Of a stretch of 64,000 nt of DNA, positions 18,189 through 26,495 are shown piece by piece (the stretch's first letter is position 1; each line of letters starts with the position of its first letter). The notes under the pieces are model-generated. The model saw nothing but the letters and a program-made list of their open reading frames with translations. It did no database searches and was not told the DNA's origin. Source of the DNA: DATIHQ01 sp035480535. GTDB taxonomy: Bacteria > Chlamydiota > Chlamydiia > Chlamydiales > SM23-39. Position numbers and translations under genes: made by a program. The DNA is taken from assembly GCA_035480535.1 (NCBI GenBank), contig DATIHQ010000001.1, positions 1-64,000 of the forward strand. The letters run 5' to 3'.

Positions 18189-19406
18189 TTATAGATTGCC
18201 TTCTGCGATGAGCCCTTCATTATAAAGTTTTATTGAATCGGAAAGGCCTTGAACTTTGCGCATTAGGTCTGCAAAATCTTTTTTGAATGCATCGCTTTGG
18301 ACGATTTTAGCCCGCTCGCCGTCGGCTCGATTGAGGAGCTCGGTGAGGCGGCCAATGGAGGTGTTCATGGCGTCGATTTCCCCCTCAAAGTAGGTACGAA
18401 ATTCTTTAGGGGTATCGAGCGCCTTGAGGAGATTGGCTTTCTTGGTGCGGCTTCGCTGCCAATGTTTGTCGTATTGGAAGAGGAGGCCGTAGTGATTGAT
18501 GTCGTTCATCAGGGTCTCTCCTTTGCTGAAGAGAGAGGTGAGGCGAAGATAGAAATCATCGCCGGTGATGAAGCGGCCCAAGGTTCCCGTCCCACTGGAG
18601 ATGTCGCGGGAGATTTGATTGAGATTGCGGAGCGTTTGGGCGCCGTCGTTATTGAAGTGGGCGGTGGCTGTGTTGAGATTTTCTGTGAGGCTGGCAAATT
18701 TGTGGAGGAGCTGGTCTTCATCGAGGCTGGTGCGGAGATAGTTCATATTTTCATTGAGGAGGCCGACCGATTCGCGAACCGCGGGGACGAGATGTTCATT
18801 GTCGACCGATTGGAGGAAGGTATTTACTTGGCCCATCGCCCCATCGAATGATTTCAGGACGTTGGTGAGATAGGTTTGATTTTCGTTGAACCATTGATCG
18901 AGGTGGGAGATGGTGGCTTCCATGCGGGAGGCGACTTTGCTCACTTGGGTAAAGGTATTTTCTAAATTATCGACCGAGTTGGCGTAAATGATCTGATCTT
19001 TGACAGGCTCATTTATTTTCCCTTTGGGAAGGGCTTTGGGGAGGATGGCCACCGATTTTTCTCCCATGAGGCCAGTGGTGCGGACGGCAATTTCATCGGT
19101 TGGATAGACAGTGACGCTGGAATCGACTTTTAAGAGGAGTTGATAGAGGAAGACGCGCCCCGTATCGTCGGGGGTTTCTTCGCGGGCGCTGGCAATTTCA
19201 TGGATCTGCACCACTTCCCCGACCGGTTTTCCCGCAAAAGTGACGCGGGTTCCCACAGAAATGCCCGCGATATTCGCAAAGCGAACATGGAGCGTTTTTT
19301 TCCCATCGCCCACCATCGGCTCAAAAAAGAGGATCATCCCAATCATGATGGTCAGGGCGGCCGCCACAAAAAGGCCGATCAAGATATTTTTCTTCTGGTC
19401 AGTCAT
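18189..19406 (-). CDS. mlaD: MCE-domain substrate-binding protein of lipid ABC transporter (MlaD-like)
   Basis: 405 residues. An N-terminal anchor helix (ILIGLFVAAALTIMIGMILF, about 6-25) is followed by a single MCE domain (about 38-120: LHVRFANIAGISVGTRVTFA, VRTTGLMGEKSVAIL). The long C-terminal part is helical and would form the tube or coiled coil of this family. MCE proteins carry phospholipids between the inner and outer membranes. It overlaps the upstream ATPase gene by four bases (ATGA), third in the order permease, ATPase, MCE protein. No MlaC or MlaB gene is seen nearby. Confidence 0.9.
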   Translation of the reverse strand: MTDQKKNILIGLFVAAALTIMIGMILFFEPMVGDGKKTLHVRFANIAGISVGTRVTFAGKPVGEVVQIHEIASAREETPDDTGRVFLYQLLLKVDSSVTVYPTDEIAVRTTGLMGEKSVAILPKALPKGKINEPVKDQIIYANSVDNLENTFTQVSKVASRMEATISHLDQWFNENQTYLTNVLKSFDGAMGQVNTFLQSVDNEHLVPAVRESVGLLNENMNYLRTSLDEDQLLHKFASLTENLNTATAHFNNDGAQTLRNLNQISRDISSGTGTLGRFITGDDFYLRLTSLFSKGETLMNDINHYGLLFQYDKHWQRSRTKKANLLKALDTPKEFRTYFEGEIDAMNTSIGRLTELLNRADGERAKIVQSDAFKKDFADLMRKVQGLSDSIKLYNEGLIAEGNL

Positions 19407-20179
19407 CTCGGTTTCCTCGGTTTAGAGAGAAGTGTGTTTCGTAAGAAGGTAATGGTTGGATCGTCGATCTTCATGAATGTGTCGGGATCGGCGATGTGGA
19501 TGATTTGCCCATCTTGGTGCAGCGCGAGACGATCGGCGATGTAAAGAGCGGAGGAGATGTCGTGCGTGACGACGATGCTCGTTCCTTTCAGTTCATTTTG
19601 CGTTTTGACAATGAGTTCATTGATCTGCTGCGCGGTGATCGGATCGAGACCTGTAGTTGGCTCATCATAGAGAAGGATCGCGGGGCGGTAGACGATCAGG
19701 CGAGCAAGACCTGCCCGTTTTCTCATCCCGCCGGAGAGATCGGAGGGCATTTTTTCCTCTGTCCCTTCCAAGCCCACCATTGCTAGGGCATTTTTCACTT
19801 TTCGCTCGATTTCTTCAGGAGAAAAAGGCTTGCCGGTGACGGGATCTCCATGCTGCTTTAAATAGAAGGAGGTGTTTTCTTCGATATTCATTGAATCGAA
19901 GAGAGCGGAGCCTTGGAAAAGCATCCCCATGTTTTTCACGGCAGCGTAGATTTGATTTTTTTTAAGCTGGGTGATGATCGTGCCGTCGATTTCAATTGAG
20001 CCCCGATCGGGCTTTTCAATCCCAATGATGTGGCGCAGCAGAACGCTCTTCCCTACGCCAGAGCGACCCAAGATGACGAGGATTTCGCCGCGGTTGGCCT
20101 CTAGATTCAGGCCCCGCAGAACATCATTTGTTCCGTATCGTTTCCAAAGATTGCGAATTCGAATCAAGCTTTCATCCAA
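19403..20179 (-). CDS. mlaF: ABC transporter ATPase of MCE lipid system (MlaF-like)
   Basis: 258 residues, complete ATPase: Walker A GRSGVGKS at about 38-45, signature DLSGGMRKRAGLAR, Walker B ILLYDEPTTGLDP and switch His in VVTHD. The LSGGM form of the signature and the RYG start region are typical of MlaF/Ttg2A. It energises phospholipid movement by the MlaE permease. It starts 16 bases inside the mlaE frame and overlaps mlaD by four bases, a tightly coupled operon. Confidence 0.92.
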   Translation of the reverse strand: MDESLIRIRNLWKRYGTNDVLRGLNLEANRGEILVILGRSGVGKSVLLRHIIGIEKPDRGSIEIDGTIITQLKKNQIYAAVKNMGMLFQGSALFDSMNIEENTSFYLKQHGDPVTGKPFSPEEIERKVKNALAMVGLEGTEEKMPSDLSGGMRKRAGLARLIVYRPAILLYDEPTTGLDPITAQQINELIVKTQNELKGTSIVVTHDISSALYIADRLALHQDGQIIHIADPDTFMKIDDPTITFLRNTLLSKPRKPR

Positions 20180-20964
20180 CCGTATTTGAGTTCCTGATGG
20201 ATCATATTCAGGGCCATTGTCAAGAGGAAATCGGCGACAATAATTAAAATATAACTGGTGACGACGCTCTGCGTGGTCGCGCGCCCAACGCCCGCCGCTC
20301 CACCCGTCGTTTTCATTCCTTTATAGCAACAGACAGTGACGAGTAAAACGCCGAAGACAAATGCCTTGATCACTCCCGATGCGACATCAAACAAATTGAT
20401 GTGGGCTTGCATCGGATTGAAGTAGGTGGTGGGGGAGAGGTGAAACAAATAGACGGCGATTAAATAGCCTCCAAAAATTCCCATCATCGTGCTGAAAAGA
20501 GTCAGCAGCGGCATCATCACAATCCCAGCGAAAAAGCGGGGCGCGATCAGATAGGAATTGGGGTTAATTGCCATCGATTTCAATGCATCGATCTGCTCGG
20601 TGACTTTCATCGTTCCCAGCTCAGCGCACATCGAAGAGCCCACTCTCCCAGTTACCATCAATGCGGTCAACACCGGGCCCAGCTCGGTGATCATCGATTT
20701 TCCCACCAGCGCGCCCGTGACTCCAGCCAGCCCTTTCTCACCCAGCTGATAAAAAGACTGGGCGGCCAGCACAAAGCCCGTCGTAAAGCCAGTGATCGCC
20801 ACAACGCCCACCGACATCACGCCGATGTGATACAATTGCTCGCGAAGCAATGCCCACGCCGGCGGCCGTCTCACCGCCGCGCCAAAGACATCGATGATGA
20901 GCGAAACATATTCCCCCACCATCGCTAAAATCCGAACCGAGTGCTTCCTAACGAGAACGAACAT
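20164..20964 (-). CDS. mlaE: MlaE-family permease
   Basis: 266 residues, typical MlaE/DUF140 inner-membrane permease of MCE systems. Landmarks are TGFTTGFVLAAQSFYQLGE, the conserved ELGPVLTALMVTGRVGSSM and ELGTMKVTEQIDALKSMAIN. First gene of the permease-ATPase-MCE operon. The ATG at 20964 is preferred over the adjacent GTG because GGGGTAGGTG precedes it. A nine-base hairpin covers part of this binding site (20971-20998). Confidence 0.92.
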   Translation of the reverse strand: MFVLVRKHSVRILAMVGEYVSLIIDVFGAAVRRPPAWALLREQLYHIGVMSVGVVAITGFTTGFVLAAQSFYQLGEKGLAGVTGALVGKSMITELGPVLTALMVTGRVGSSMCAELGTMKVTEQIDALKSMAINPNSYLIAPRFFAGIVMMPLLTLFSTMMGIFGGYLIAVYLFHLSPTTYFNPMQAHINLFDVASGVIKAFVFGVLLVTVCCYKGMKTTGGAAGVGRATTQSVVTSYILIIVADFLLTMALNMIHQELKYGWMKA

Positions 20965-20970
20965 CACCTA

Positions 20971-20998
20971 CCCCTTTTCTTCATAGTACGAAAAGGGG
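20971..20998 (-). promoter_or_regulatory. hairpin overlapping the mlaE ribosome binding site
   Basis: CCCCTTTTC (20971-20979) pairs perfectly with GAAAAGGGG (20990-20998), leaving a 10-nt loop. In the mRNA of the minus strand the 3' arm is GAAAAGGGG directly before TAGGTG and the ATG, so folding would bury part of the Shine-Dalgarno region. There is no T-run, which argues against a terminator. Regulation is inferred. Confidence 0.4.
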
Positions 20999-21013
20999 AG
21001 TTTCAGGTCAAAG

Positions 21014-21178
21014 AGCCAATTGCAAAACTCGCTTTCTTGCACAAATTCGATGATTTTGGCACCGGTTCGCGCTCGCCGCAAGTTGACATATCCGAATGGC
21101 CATAGGCAACTTGCGGCGGGACCGAACCCGGTGGCAAAAGCGCGGATTTGGGCTGAAATTGGGGTTTTGCAACTGGCT
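21014..21178. repeat. palindromic element, family E
   Basis: Terminal arms AGCCAATTGCAAAAC (21014-21028) and GTTTTGCAACTGGCT (21164-21178) pair with one mismatch, and most of the interior is self-complementary too (around CCGCAAGTTG near 21080 and CAACTTGCGG near 21110). It lies between the end of the translocator operon and mlaE, both on the minus strand, and could terminate transcription there. Only one copy in this window. Confidence 0.82.
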
Positions 21179-21184
21179 CCAAAG

Positions 21185-21949
21185 TTATCTCGCGCGCGAT
21201 ACAGAGTCAGTTACGTCCATCGCCTTATCGAGGACGCGGCTCTTCTCTTGCTCAGCATTTCCTTGCGTCTGTTTATTGGCCTGTTCTTGCTGCAGTCCAT
21301 TCAATGACAGGTTTTCAGTACCTCGTCTGATACCAAGGTCTCCTTGCCATCGATTGGAGAAGAACTGACCCAAAGTAGGTACCTGTTGAGCACCGAGCTG
21401 AATTGCATTTCTCATTGCTTCGTTATTTGCGAATTTAAGCTGACCCAAGGAAACGACAAATGAAGCCACCGCGAAAATAACTCCAATTGTTCCAATTTTT
21501 CTTTGGAAAGAGGCTTGATCTTGAATTGCCTTTTTAAATTCGGTCTTTAAGTTTTCGATCAGCAGGCGATCTTTTTCCATCAAGCGATCTCGCTGGCGAT
21601 AAGAATAGGCGATGATATCTCTCAACTTAATAATGAAATTTGCCTCTTCGGGAAGAAATTTTCCTTCCTGAATGGCCGCATTGAGCAGTTTTGATTCTTT
21701 TTGAAATTGCTCATATCCTTCTGGAGAGAGTTCTTCCGCAAAATCAATAATACTTTCTGGAAGTTGGGTGACTCGGCCCGCCTCCAAACTTTCTACATTT
21801 GAAAGATCGTATCTGTTGAGAATGGCCGCGGCTTCTCCTGTTCTTATTGTTTGACTCGCACCCAAAATACCTATTTTATCATCTTCGGAATCGAGACGCT
21901 CATACTCAACAGCTTCTCCTCCTCCAAGACCCCCTACACCAAAAGACAT
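21185..21949 (-). CDS. copD: T3SS translocator protein, CopD/YopD-like
   Basis: 254 residues. One hydrophobic segment (about 152-170, IGTIGVIFAVASFVVSLGQL) lies between a charged helical region (80-150) and a polar helical tail, the layout of the minor translocator YopD/CopD that joins the major translocator in the host-membrane pore. No Sec signal. AGGGGGAATT before the ATG is a strong binding site. It follows the copB-like gene by 8 nt, last gene of the operon. Assignment rests on layout and position; sequence identity to known CopD was not tested. Confidence 0.65.
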   Translation of the reverse strand: MSFGVGGLGGGEAVEYERLDSEDDKIGILGASQTIRTGEAAAILNRYDLSNVESLEAGRVTQLPESIIDFAEELSPEGYEQFQKESKLLNAAIQEGKFLPEEANFIIKLRDIIAYSYRQRDRLMEKDRLLIENLKTEFKKAIQDQASFQRKIGTIGVIFAVASFVVSLGQLKFANNEAMRNAIQLGAQQVPTLGQFFSNRWQGDLGIRRGTENLSLNGLQQEQANKQTQGNAEQEKSRVLDKAMDVTDSVSRAR

Positions 21950-21957
21950 AATTCCCC

Positions 21958-22836
21958 CTATAAGTTAACTCTAGATCCATCAAGGCCTCTCTGAATGCCA
22001 TCCGTAGTGGATTGCGATCCTTCGAGTGACCCTTCTACGCGCTTTGCACCTTCACTTGATCCGTGATAAAGGAGCGTCATAGAACCTTCTTCTTCTTTCA
22101 TTCTCATCGTTAAATTGCCAATCTTTCGCTCGATCGTGGCTTCGCCAATTCGAGCACCGCCTTGTATCACAGTACCTACGAATCCAACACCGGTGGTGAT
22201 ATTTTTAATTTTCGAAGCAGTAGTTCCTGCAGCTGCGGCGCCGAGGGCTCCCGCTTTATAGGCCCAAATGCCCCCCGCAATGCCAAGACCTGCTGCGATG
22301 AAGAAAACACTAGTATCGAGGATCCGTGCCCATTTAACCTGCAATTCTTCCGATTTAGTAAACCATGAAGCAACGGCTTTCCAGCCGCCGGTGTCGGACA
22401 TAATGCAGTTAGCGAGGGCCAAGCCTCCAGAGGCAATCAAAAGGGCCCCCGGAGCAGAACCAACTCCTGTGGCCATGCATGCAATTCCAACGGCAATAGA
22501 GACAGCTGCTGTGACATATTGCGCTACTTTCCCAAATATGCTCCAAGTCTTGCGCGATTTCACTTCTCTTGCATATTGATCGAGAGCTTCTTTTTTAGCC
22601 GCTGCGTGTCGTTCAATCTCAGGTCCTTCTCTTTTTTCTTCTTCGATATAGTTCCCTAGGATTCGGCCGGTCTGTTTCTCTTCAGCTAACTTGGCTCCGA
22701 TTAACCCATATCTTGGATCTCCTAGAAACGTATCCCGCGGGGCCTGTAATTGCGGAGGGGCAAATTGAGGAGGCGCGCTCAGCAATTCCTCTCTTTCTTC
22801 CGTCTCAAAAGAACCGACTGAACCTATACTGCTCAT
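21958..22836 (-). CDS. copB: T3SS major translocator, CopB/YopB-like
   Basis: 292 residues. Two long Gly/Ala-rich hydrophobic regions (about 97-145, VAQYVTAAVSIAVGIACMAT; and 170-215, FFIAAGLGIAGGIWAYKAGA) are separated by a polar loop, as in YopB/SipB-type pore-forming translocators. The polar N-terminus with a proline-rich stretch fits secretion and chaperone binding. The ATG at 22836 overlaps the stop of the LcrH-like chaperone gene (ATGA) and has AAGGTGAGG upstream; a GTG 15 bases earlier is less likely. Chaperone immediately followed by translocators is the arrangement known from Chlamydia and Yersinia. Confidence 0.78.
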   Translation of the reverse strand: MSSIGSVGSFETEEREELLSAPPQFAPPQLQAPRDTFLGDPRYGLIGAKLAEEKQTGRILGNYIEEEKREGPEIERHAAAKKEALDQYAREVKSRKTWSIFGKVAQYVTAAVSIAVGIACMATGVGSAPGALLIASGGLALANCIMSDTGGWKAVASWFTKSEELQVKWARILDTSVFFIAAGLGIAGGIWAYKAGALGAAAAGTTASKIKNITTGVGFVGTVIQGGARIGEATIERKIGNLTMRMKEEEGSMTLLYHGSSEGAKRVEGSLEGSQSTTDGIQRGLDGSRVNL

Positions 22837-23255
22837 AGCCTCACCTTCCACTGTTCTCTTAAAAGGGAGATTTTCCCTTTTAAAGGATGGGTTTTTGGAG
22901 TCCTGACCTCAGCCTCTTTCAACGCCATGGCCGCATCTTCAGACCATTGGAGCGAAATGCAACATTCCGCGGCGTGGAAATGGGGATAGGGATCTTCTTT
23001 TTGCAGGAGAGCTGCCATCGCCCAAGCGTGGAGCGCATCGCTATAGCTTTTCGATTCTTGGAGCGTGGCTCCGAGGGCAAACCAAAAGCGGGACTCGAGG
23101 GGGCGGCGGGTGCAAAGGAGGCGGAAGAGATCGGCAGCCTCCGCCCAGTTGCCGCTATTGTAAAGAGCAAACCCATAGCTGTAGAACTTCTCCACTTCCT
23201 CTTCGGAGAGGAGAAGATCTTTACGCGGGTTTTTCAGCAGCTCTTCCAATGACAT
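22833..23255 (-). CDS. lcrH: LcrH/SycD-family T3SS chaperone
   Basis: 140 residues built of three tetratricopeptide-like repeats: FYSYGFALYNSGNWAEAADL at about 25-44, then FWFALGATLQESKSYSDALH and PHFHAAECCISLQWSEDAAM. Length and repeat pattern match class II type III secretion chaperones that hold the two pore proteins in the cytosol until export. It starts 2 nt after the upstream gene and overlaps the copB-like gene by four bases, consistent with co-synthesis with its clients. This is the best evidence for the identity of the whole operon. Confidence 0.88.
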   Translation of the reverse strand: MSLEELLKNPRKDLLLSEEEVEKFYSYGFALYNSGNWAEAADLFRLLCTRRPLESRFWFALGATLQESKSYSDALHAWAMAALLQKEDPYPHFHAAECCISLQWSEDAAMALKEAEVRTPKTHPLKGKISLLREQWKVRL

Positions 23256-23257
23256 GT

Positions 23258-24085
23258 TTATTTGCCCATGTTTCTCAAGATGGCTTGAATCTCATCTTTT
23301 TGCGTATCGACCACCTTCTTCATCGTTTGGTCGATCGATTGTTGTAAATTGAGTTCCACCAAAGCACTTGTGGAGATCAGCCTCTGTACTTCCTTTTCAA
23401 ACTGGCTAATACGGGTTCCAATGAGAGATTTTAATCCTCCCATCGCCTCTTTCTTCACGATATCTTTCTCCCAAACGGTGATGCCTAATGCACTCAATTG
23501 GATTCGGATCGCCTTGGCCTTATCGGAGAGGTGATAATCTTTATCGGAAGGAGCAGTGATTAATTCTGTATTGAAATCGAGGAGACGGTCGATCTTTTCC
23601 TGGGCTTTTCGAATATTTTCCAGGGTGAGATCCATTTTCTTCTGGGTGCTCTCATATCTTCTTTGGCCTGCCTTTAAGATTTCCAAAGCGGGAAAAGGAT
23701 CACTTGAAACTTTCTGATCTTCAGGAGCTAATCGAGCGGGTCCTTCCCCTTCGCTTCCTGGGGCGAACAGAGAGAAGTCATCATTTCGTTTGGAGCCAAC
23801 TACGGGCTGAGCTACCGCATCGACTTTATTGGCTTCAGGACTAACAAAATCGGCGGAGATCTCATTTCTCTTTCCCAAACCAGAGCTTTTTACAGCATAA
23901 GGAGAAGAGTTATCCCATTTGGGCGCGCGCTCGGTACCCTCGATGATGCCAGGAGAAATCTCTTCGATTTTCTGTGTATCTTGATTTGCCTGCCCAATCC
24001 CGATTTTGGTATCTGCGGGACTCGACGACATTGGAGCATATATGAGGTTTCCCTCTATATCTTTACCGACAACTTCAGTATCCAT
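23258..24085 (-). CDS. first gene of the T3SS translocator operon, unknown secreted-type protein
   Basis: 275 residues. The first 130 are polar and disordered-looking, with no Sec signal; the last 140 are helical and coiled-coil-like, ending TQKDEIQAILRNMGK. It has a very strong binding site (AAAGGAGGAAGTT) and leads the operon ahead of chaperone, copB- and copD-like genes. In Yersinia the gene at this place, before lcrH-yopB-yopD, encodes the needle-tip protein LcrV, and a long C-terminal helix is also usual in tip and filament proteins. A tip-like or co-secreted role is therefore possible but not shown by sequence. Confidence 0.6.
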   Translation of the reverse strand: MDTEVVGKDIEGNLIYAPMSSSPADTKIGIGQANQDTQKIEEISPGIIEGTERAPKWDNSSPYAVKSSGLGKRNEISADFVSPEANKVDAVAQPVVGSKRNDDFSLFAPGSEGEGPARLAPEDQKVSSDPFPALEILKAGQRRYESTQKKMDLTLENIRKAQEKIDRLLDFNTELITAPSDKDYHLSDKAKAIRIQLSALGITVWEKDIVKKEAMGGLKSLIGTRISQFEKEVQRLISTSALVELNLQQSIDQTMKKVVDTQKDEIQAILRNMGK

Positions 24086-24260
24086 AACTTCCTCCTTTCA
24101 CTCATGCCGCTCGTGTGGGCGCATCTCTACTATAGAATTCCCAGAATAATGGCGCCAGACGAGCAATTATTTTAATCTTAGCCCTTATAAGAACAGGACT
24201 TAAGAGGGAAGGATGCTAAGGAATCAAAGAATTTACATCAAGAAATCTTCCATTTGATAT

Positions 24261-24421
24261 ATACACAAATTGCTTCAAAAATCGGTTTTGTGCTGCGTCG
24301 GCTTTGCCTCATATTTCTTGTCCTCGCTTCGGACCGTGCTTCTAGCACGGCCTCTCGCTCCGGCCAAGAAATCTGAGGAGCCTCCTTGCCCAATTCCCGA
24401 TTTTTGAATCAACTTGTGTAT
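24261..24421. repeat. palindromic element, family C copy 1
   Basis: 25-bp arms at 24261-24285 and 24397-24421 (start ATACACAAATTGCTTC, end GAATCAACTTGTGTAT) with two mismatches, plus inner partly paired sequence. The core TTCAAAAATCGG and inner CAAGGAGGCTCC relate it to 33837-34086 and 44783-44953. The right arm ends on the first two bases of the PLP-enzyme ATG. It accounts for about half of the 334-bp divergent gap 24086-24419; the rest presumably holds the translocator-operon promoter, but I could not pick a clear -35/-10 pair. Confidence 0.85.
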
Positions 24422-25532
24422 GGTTCAAAAAATGAATGAATTGCGCGATCTTCTCCCTGGAATTAAGGATTGGAACTACTTTAACTACGCTGCTGCAGGC
24501 CCGCTGTTAAAGCCTTCTTCCGATTTACTCAAAGAAAGAGCAGAGCAAAATCTTTCTCCGCCGTCCCTTTATCGTGAAAGTTGGCTCAGACAAATCGAAG
24601 AAACAAGGGCAACTTGCGCTGAATTCATCGGAGCTGCGCCAGAGGAGATTGCCTTTGTCACCAACACGGGCGCGGGGCTGAATCTCGTCGCCAATGCGAT
24701 TCACTGGAAGGCAGGGGATCGGATCCTTTTTCCAGAAGATGAATTTCCTACAAATCGCATCGTTTGGGAGAATTTAGCCGTCAAAGGCGTGTCTCCCGAA
24801 GCGATTCCGGTTGATTCCAAACGCTCTTTTGCCGATCAGCTGGCCGCCATGGATCTAACAAGAGTGCGCCTGATTGCTGTATCTGCCATTTCTTATTGCG
24901 ATGGAAGGGCGCATGAGCTGGGAAAGATCTCCCAACTCTGCAAGAAGATCAACGCCTACTTTTCCATCGATGCGATTCAAGCTTTGGGGACGATGGAGTT
25001 TGATCTGCGCAAGACTCCGTGTGATTTTCTCTCGACAGCCAGCCGCAAATGGCTCTTTGGCCCTCTCGGCGCTGGGTTTCTCTACATTAAGCGATCGCGC
25101 CTTCCCGAGCTTTTCGTTTCCAATGCTGGCTGGATGAGCGTGAAAAATGAGGCCAAAGCCCAGTGGGAATTTATCGATGGCGCCAAGCGCTTTGAATCGG
25201 GGCTTCTCTATCCCCCTGCGATCCATGCGATGGGGAAATCGATCCAGACTCTAAAAGCCTTTGGTTGGCCGCGGATCTTTCAAAGGATTGAGAAACTCCA
25301 CAGCCATTTAAAACATGAATTACAGGCAATGGGCCACACGCCCTATCGCCCCGATGCCAAACATGGCATTCTCGTCCTAAAAATGGATGACAAGGCAGGC
25401 CCCTTTGCCACAAAATGCGCCGAGCACAAACTCCTCCTCACCGAGAGGAAAGGCCTCGTCCGGATCTCGTTGCACGCGACGACTCTAGACAAAGAAATCG
25501 AGCTTCTTCTCCAGCTCCTCAAGAAAAATTAG
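24420..25532 (+). CDS. PLP-dependent aminotransferase class V (cysteine desulfurase-like fold)
   Basis: 370 residues. Class V landmarks are visible: FVTNTGAGLNLVANAI, the cofactor Asp in FSIDAIQALG and the Schiff-base lysine Lys210 in STASRKWLFGPLGAGFLY. The members range from cysteine desulfurases to kynureninase- and isopenicillin-N-epimerase-like enzymes. The active-site Cys loop of true desulfurases is not evident, so the reaction stays open. The ATG at 24420 (alternative 24432) coincides with the end of repeat C1 and has no clear binding site. The last four bases overlap the convergent gene at 25529. Confidence 0.82.
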   Translation: MVQKMNELRDLLPGIKDWNYFNYAAAGPLLKPSSDLLKERAEQNLSPPSLYRESWLRQIEETRATCAEFIGAAPEEIAFVTNTGAGLNLVANAIHWKAGDRILFPEDEFPTNRIVWENLAVKGVSPEAIPVDSKRSFADQLAAMDLTRVRLIAVSAISYCDGRAHELGKISQLCKKINAYFSIDAIQALGTMEFDLRKTPCDFLSTASRKWLFGPLGAGFLYIKRSRLPELFVSNAGWMSVKNEAKAQWEFIDGAKRFESGLLYPPAIHAMGKSIQTLKAFGWPRIFQRIEKLHSHLKHELQAMGHTPYRPDAKHGILVLKMDDKAGPFATKCAEHKLLLTERKGLVRISLHATTLDKEIELLLQLLKKN

Positions 25533-26365
25533 GAACTGGGCTTAGGGGTTATGTCGCGAACCATCGTCATGCCGACGGAGGCATGTCCATCATCGATTCC
25601 ATAAGGGCCGATATAGAAACCGTTGTCATCTTTGCCTGCCACTTCATGGACCCTGCCTGCGCTTTCAACATATTCAGAAGTCCATGTTAAGGGACGCGGT
25701 ATGTCCCAAGTCTCAGGATGTTGCCATGGATCTTTCTCTGCTGAATAAAGTTCTTTCTCATTATCTGGATAGAGAACTTCCCCTTTGGAAACATATTGTG
25801 TCATCGCATGAATCACCACTTCTGAGCCAGTAGGAAGCCTGTATTTTGGGTGAGAGGCAAAGAAATCGGTGGCTCGCCCGTTATACAGATTATCTATCGA
25901 CACACTTCCAGGCACTGTTCCTTTTGTGATTAAAAGAACGCGTGAAGGGCCTATCGGAGAAGCTCCCATTGTAGTCGCAACTCCTGCAATCGTGATACAA
26001 GGGAAAAGAGGATTCCCTTTTGTGGGGTTCTGAGCGAGATATCCCATTTTCTTATGAGTAAAAATTTCTCCATTTAGTGTTTCTGGAATAAAGAGGACAT
26101 CATGCGTCTCTTTTGTCTTTTTTCCTGGATAGAATTCACAGTCGCTTTCAAGCATCGCTTGCAAATCTGTTTCATTGGGAAGGGGAGGTTCTTGCCCCGG
26201 CTTTGCACCATAATGGTCTTCCCACACTTTGAATCTCACCGTTGCGTAATCTGCGACAATTTTAGAGAAATCTTCGAGGAGAAACGGCTTGACTTCTAAC
26301 ACGATCGGCTCGGGATGATAATAATCACAAACATCAGGCGGTTTTTGGGAAGGAATTGCAGTCAT
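25529..26365 (-). CDS. hypothetical protein, soluble
   Basis: 278 residues, no signal peptide and no membrane segment. Mixed composition with many Pro, Tyr, Gly and acidic residues. The sequence EYVESAGRVHEVAGKDDNGF and the repeated HPE/DNE-type acidic loops show no known motif to me. Convergent with the PLP-enzyme gene, overlapping by four bases. No function assigned. Confidence 0.65.
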   Translation of the reverse strand: MTAIPSQKPPDVCDYYHPEPIVLEVKPFLLEDFSKIVADYATVRFKVWEDHYGAKPGQEPPLPNETDLQAMLESDCEFYPGKKTKETHDVLFIPETLNGEIFTHKKMGYLAQNPTKGNPLFPCITIAGVATTMGASPIGPSRVLLITKGTVPGSVSIDNLYNGRATDFFASHPKYRLPTGSEVVIHAMTQYVSKGEVLYPDNEKELYSAEKDPWQHPETWDIPRPLTWTSEYVESAGRVHEVAGKDDNGFYIGPYGIDDGHASVGMTMVRDITPKPSS

Positions 26366-26495
26366 ATTTCACGCTCTTTAATTTAGAAAGGCGGGAATCA
26401 TATCGAAATCATTGGATTGCTTCAATACAGAGAATTTTTTGCATCTACTCTTTAAAGATTCAAAGATTTATAATGAGCACCCTCTTGAGGTGAAT

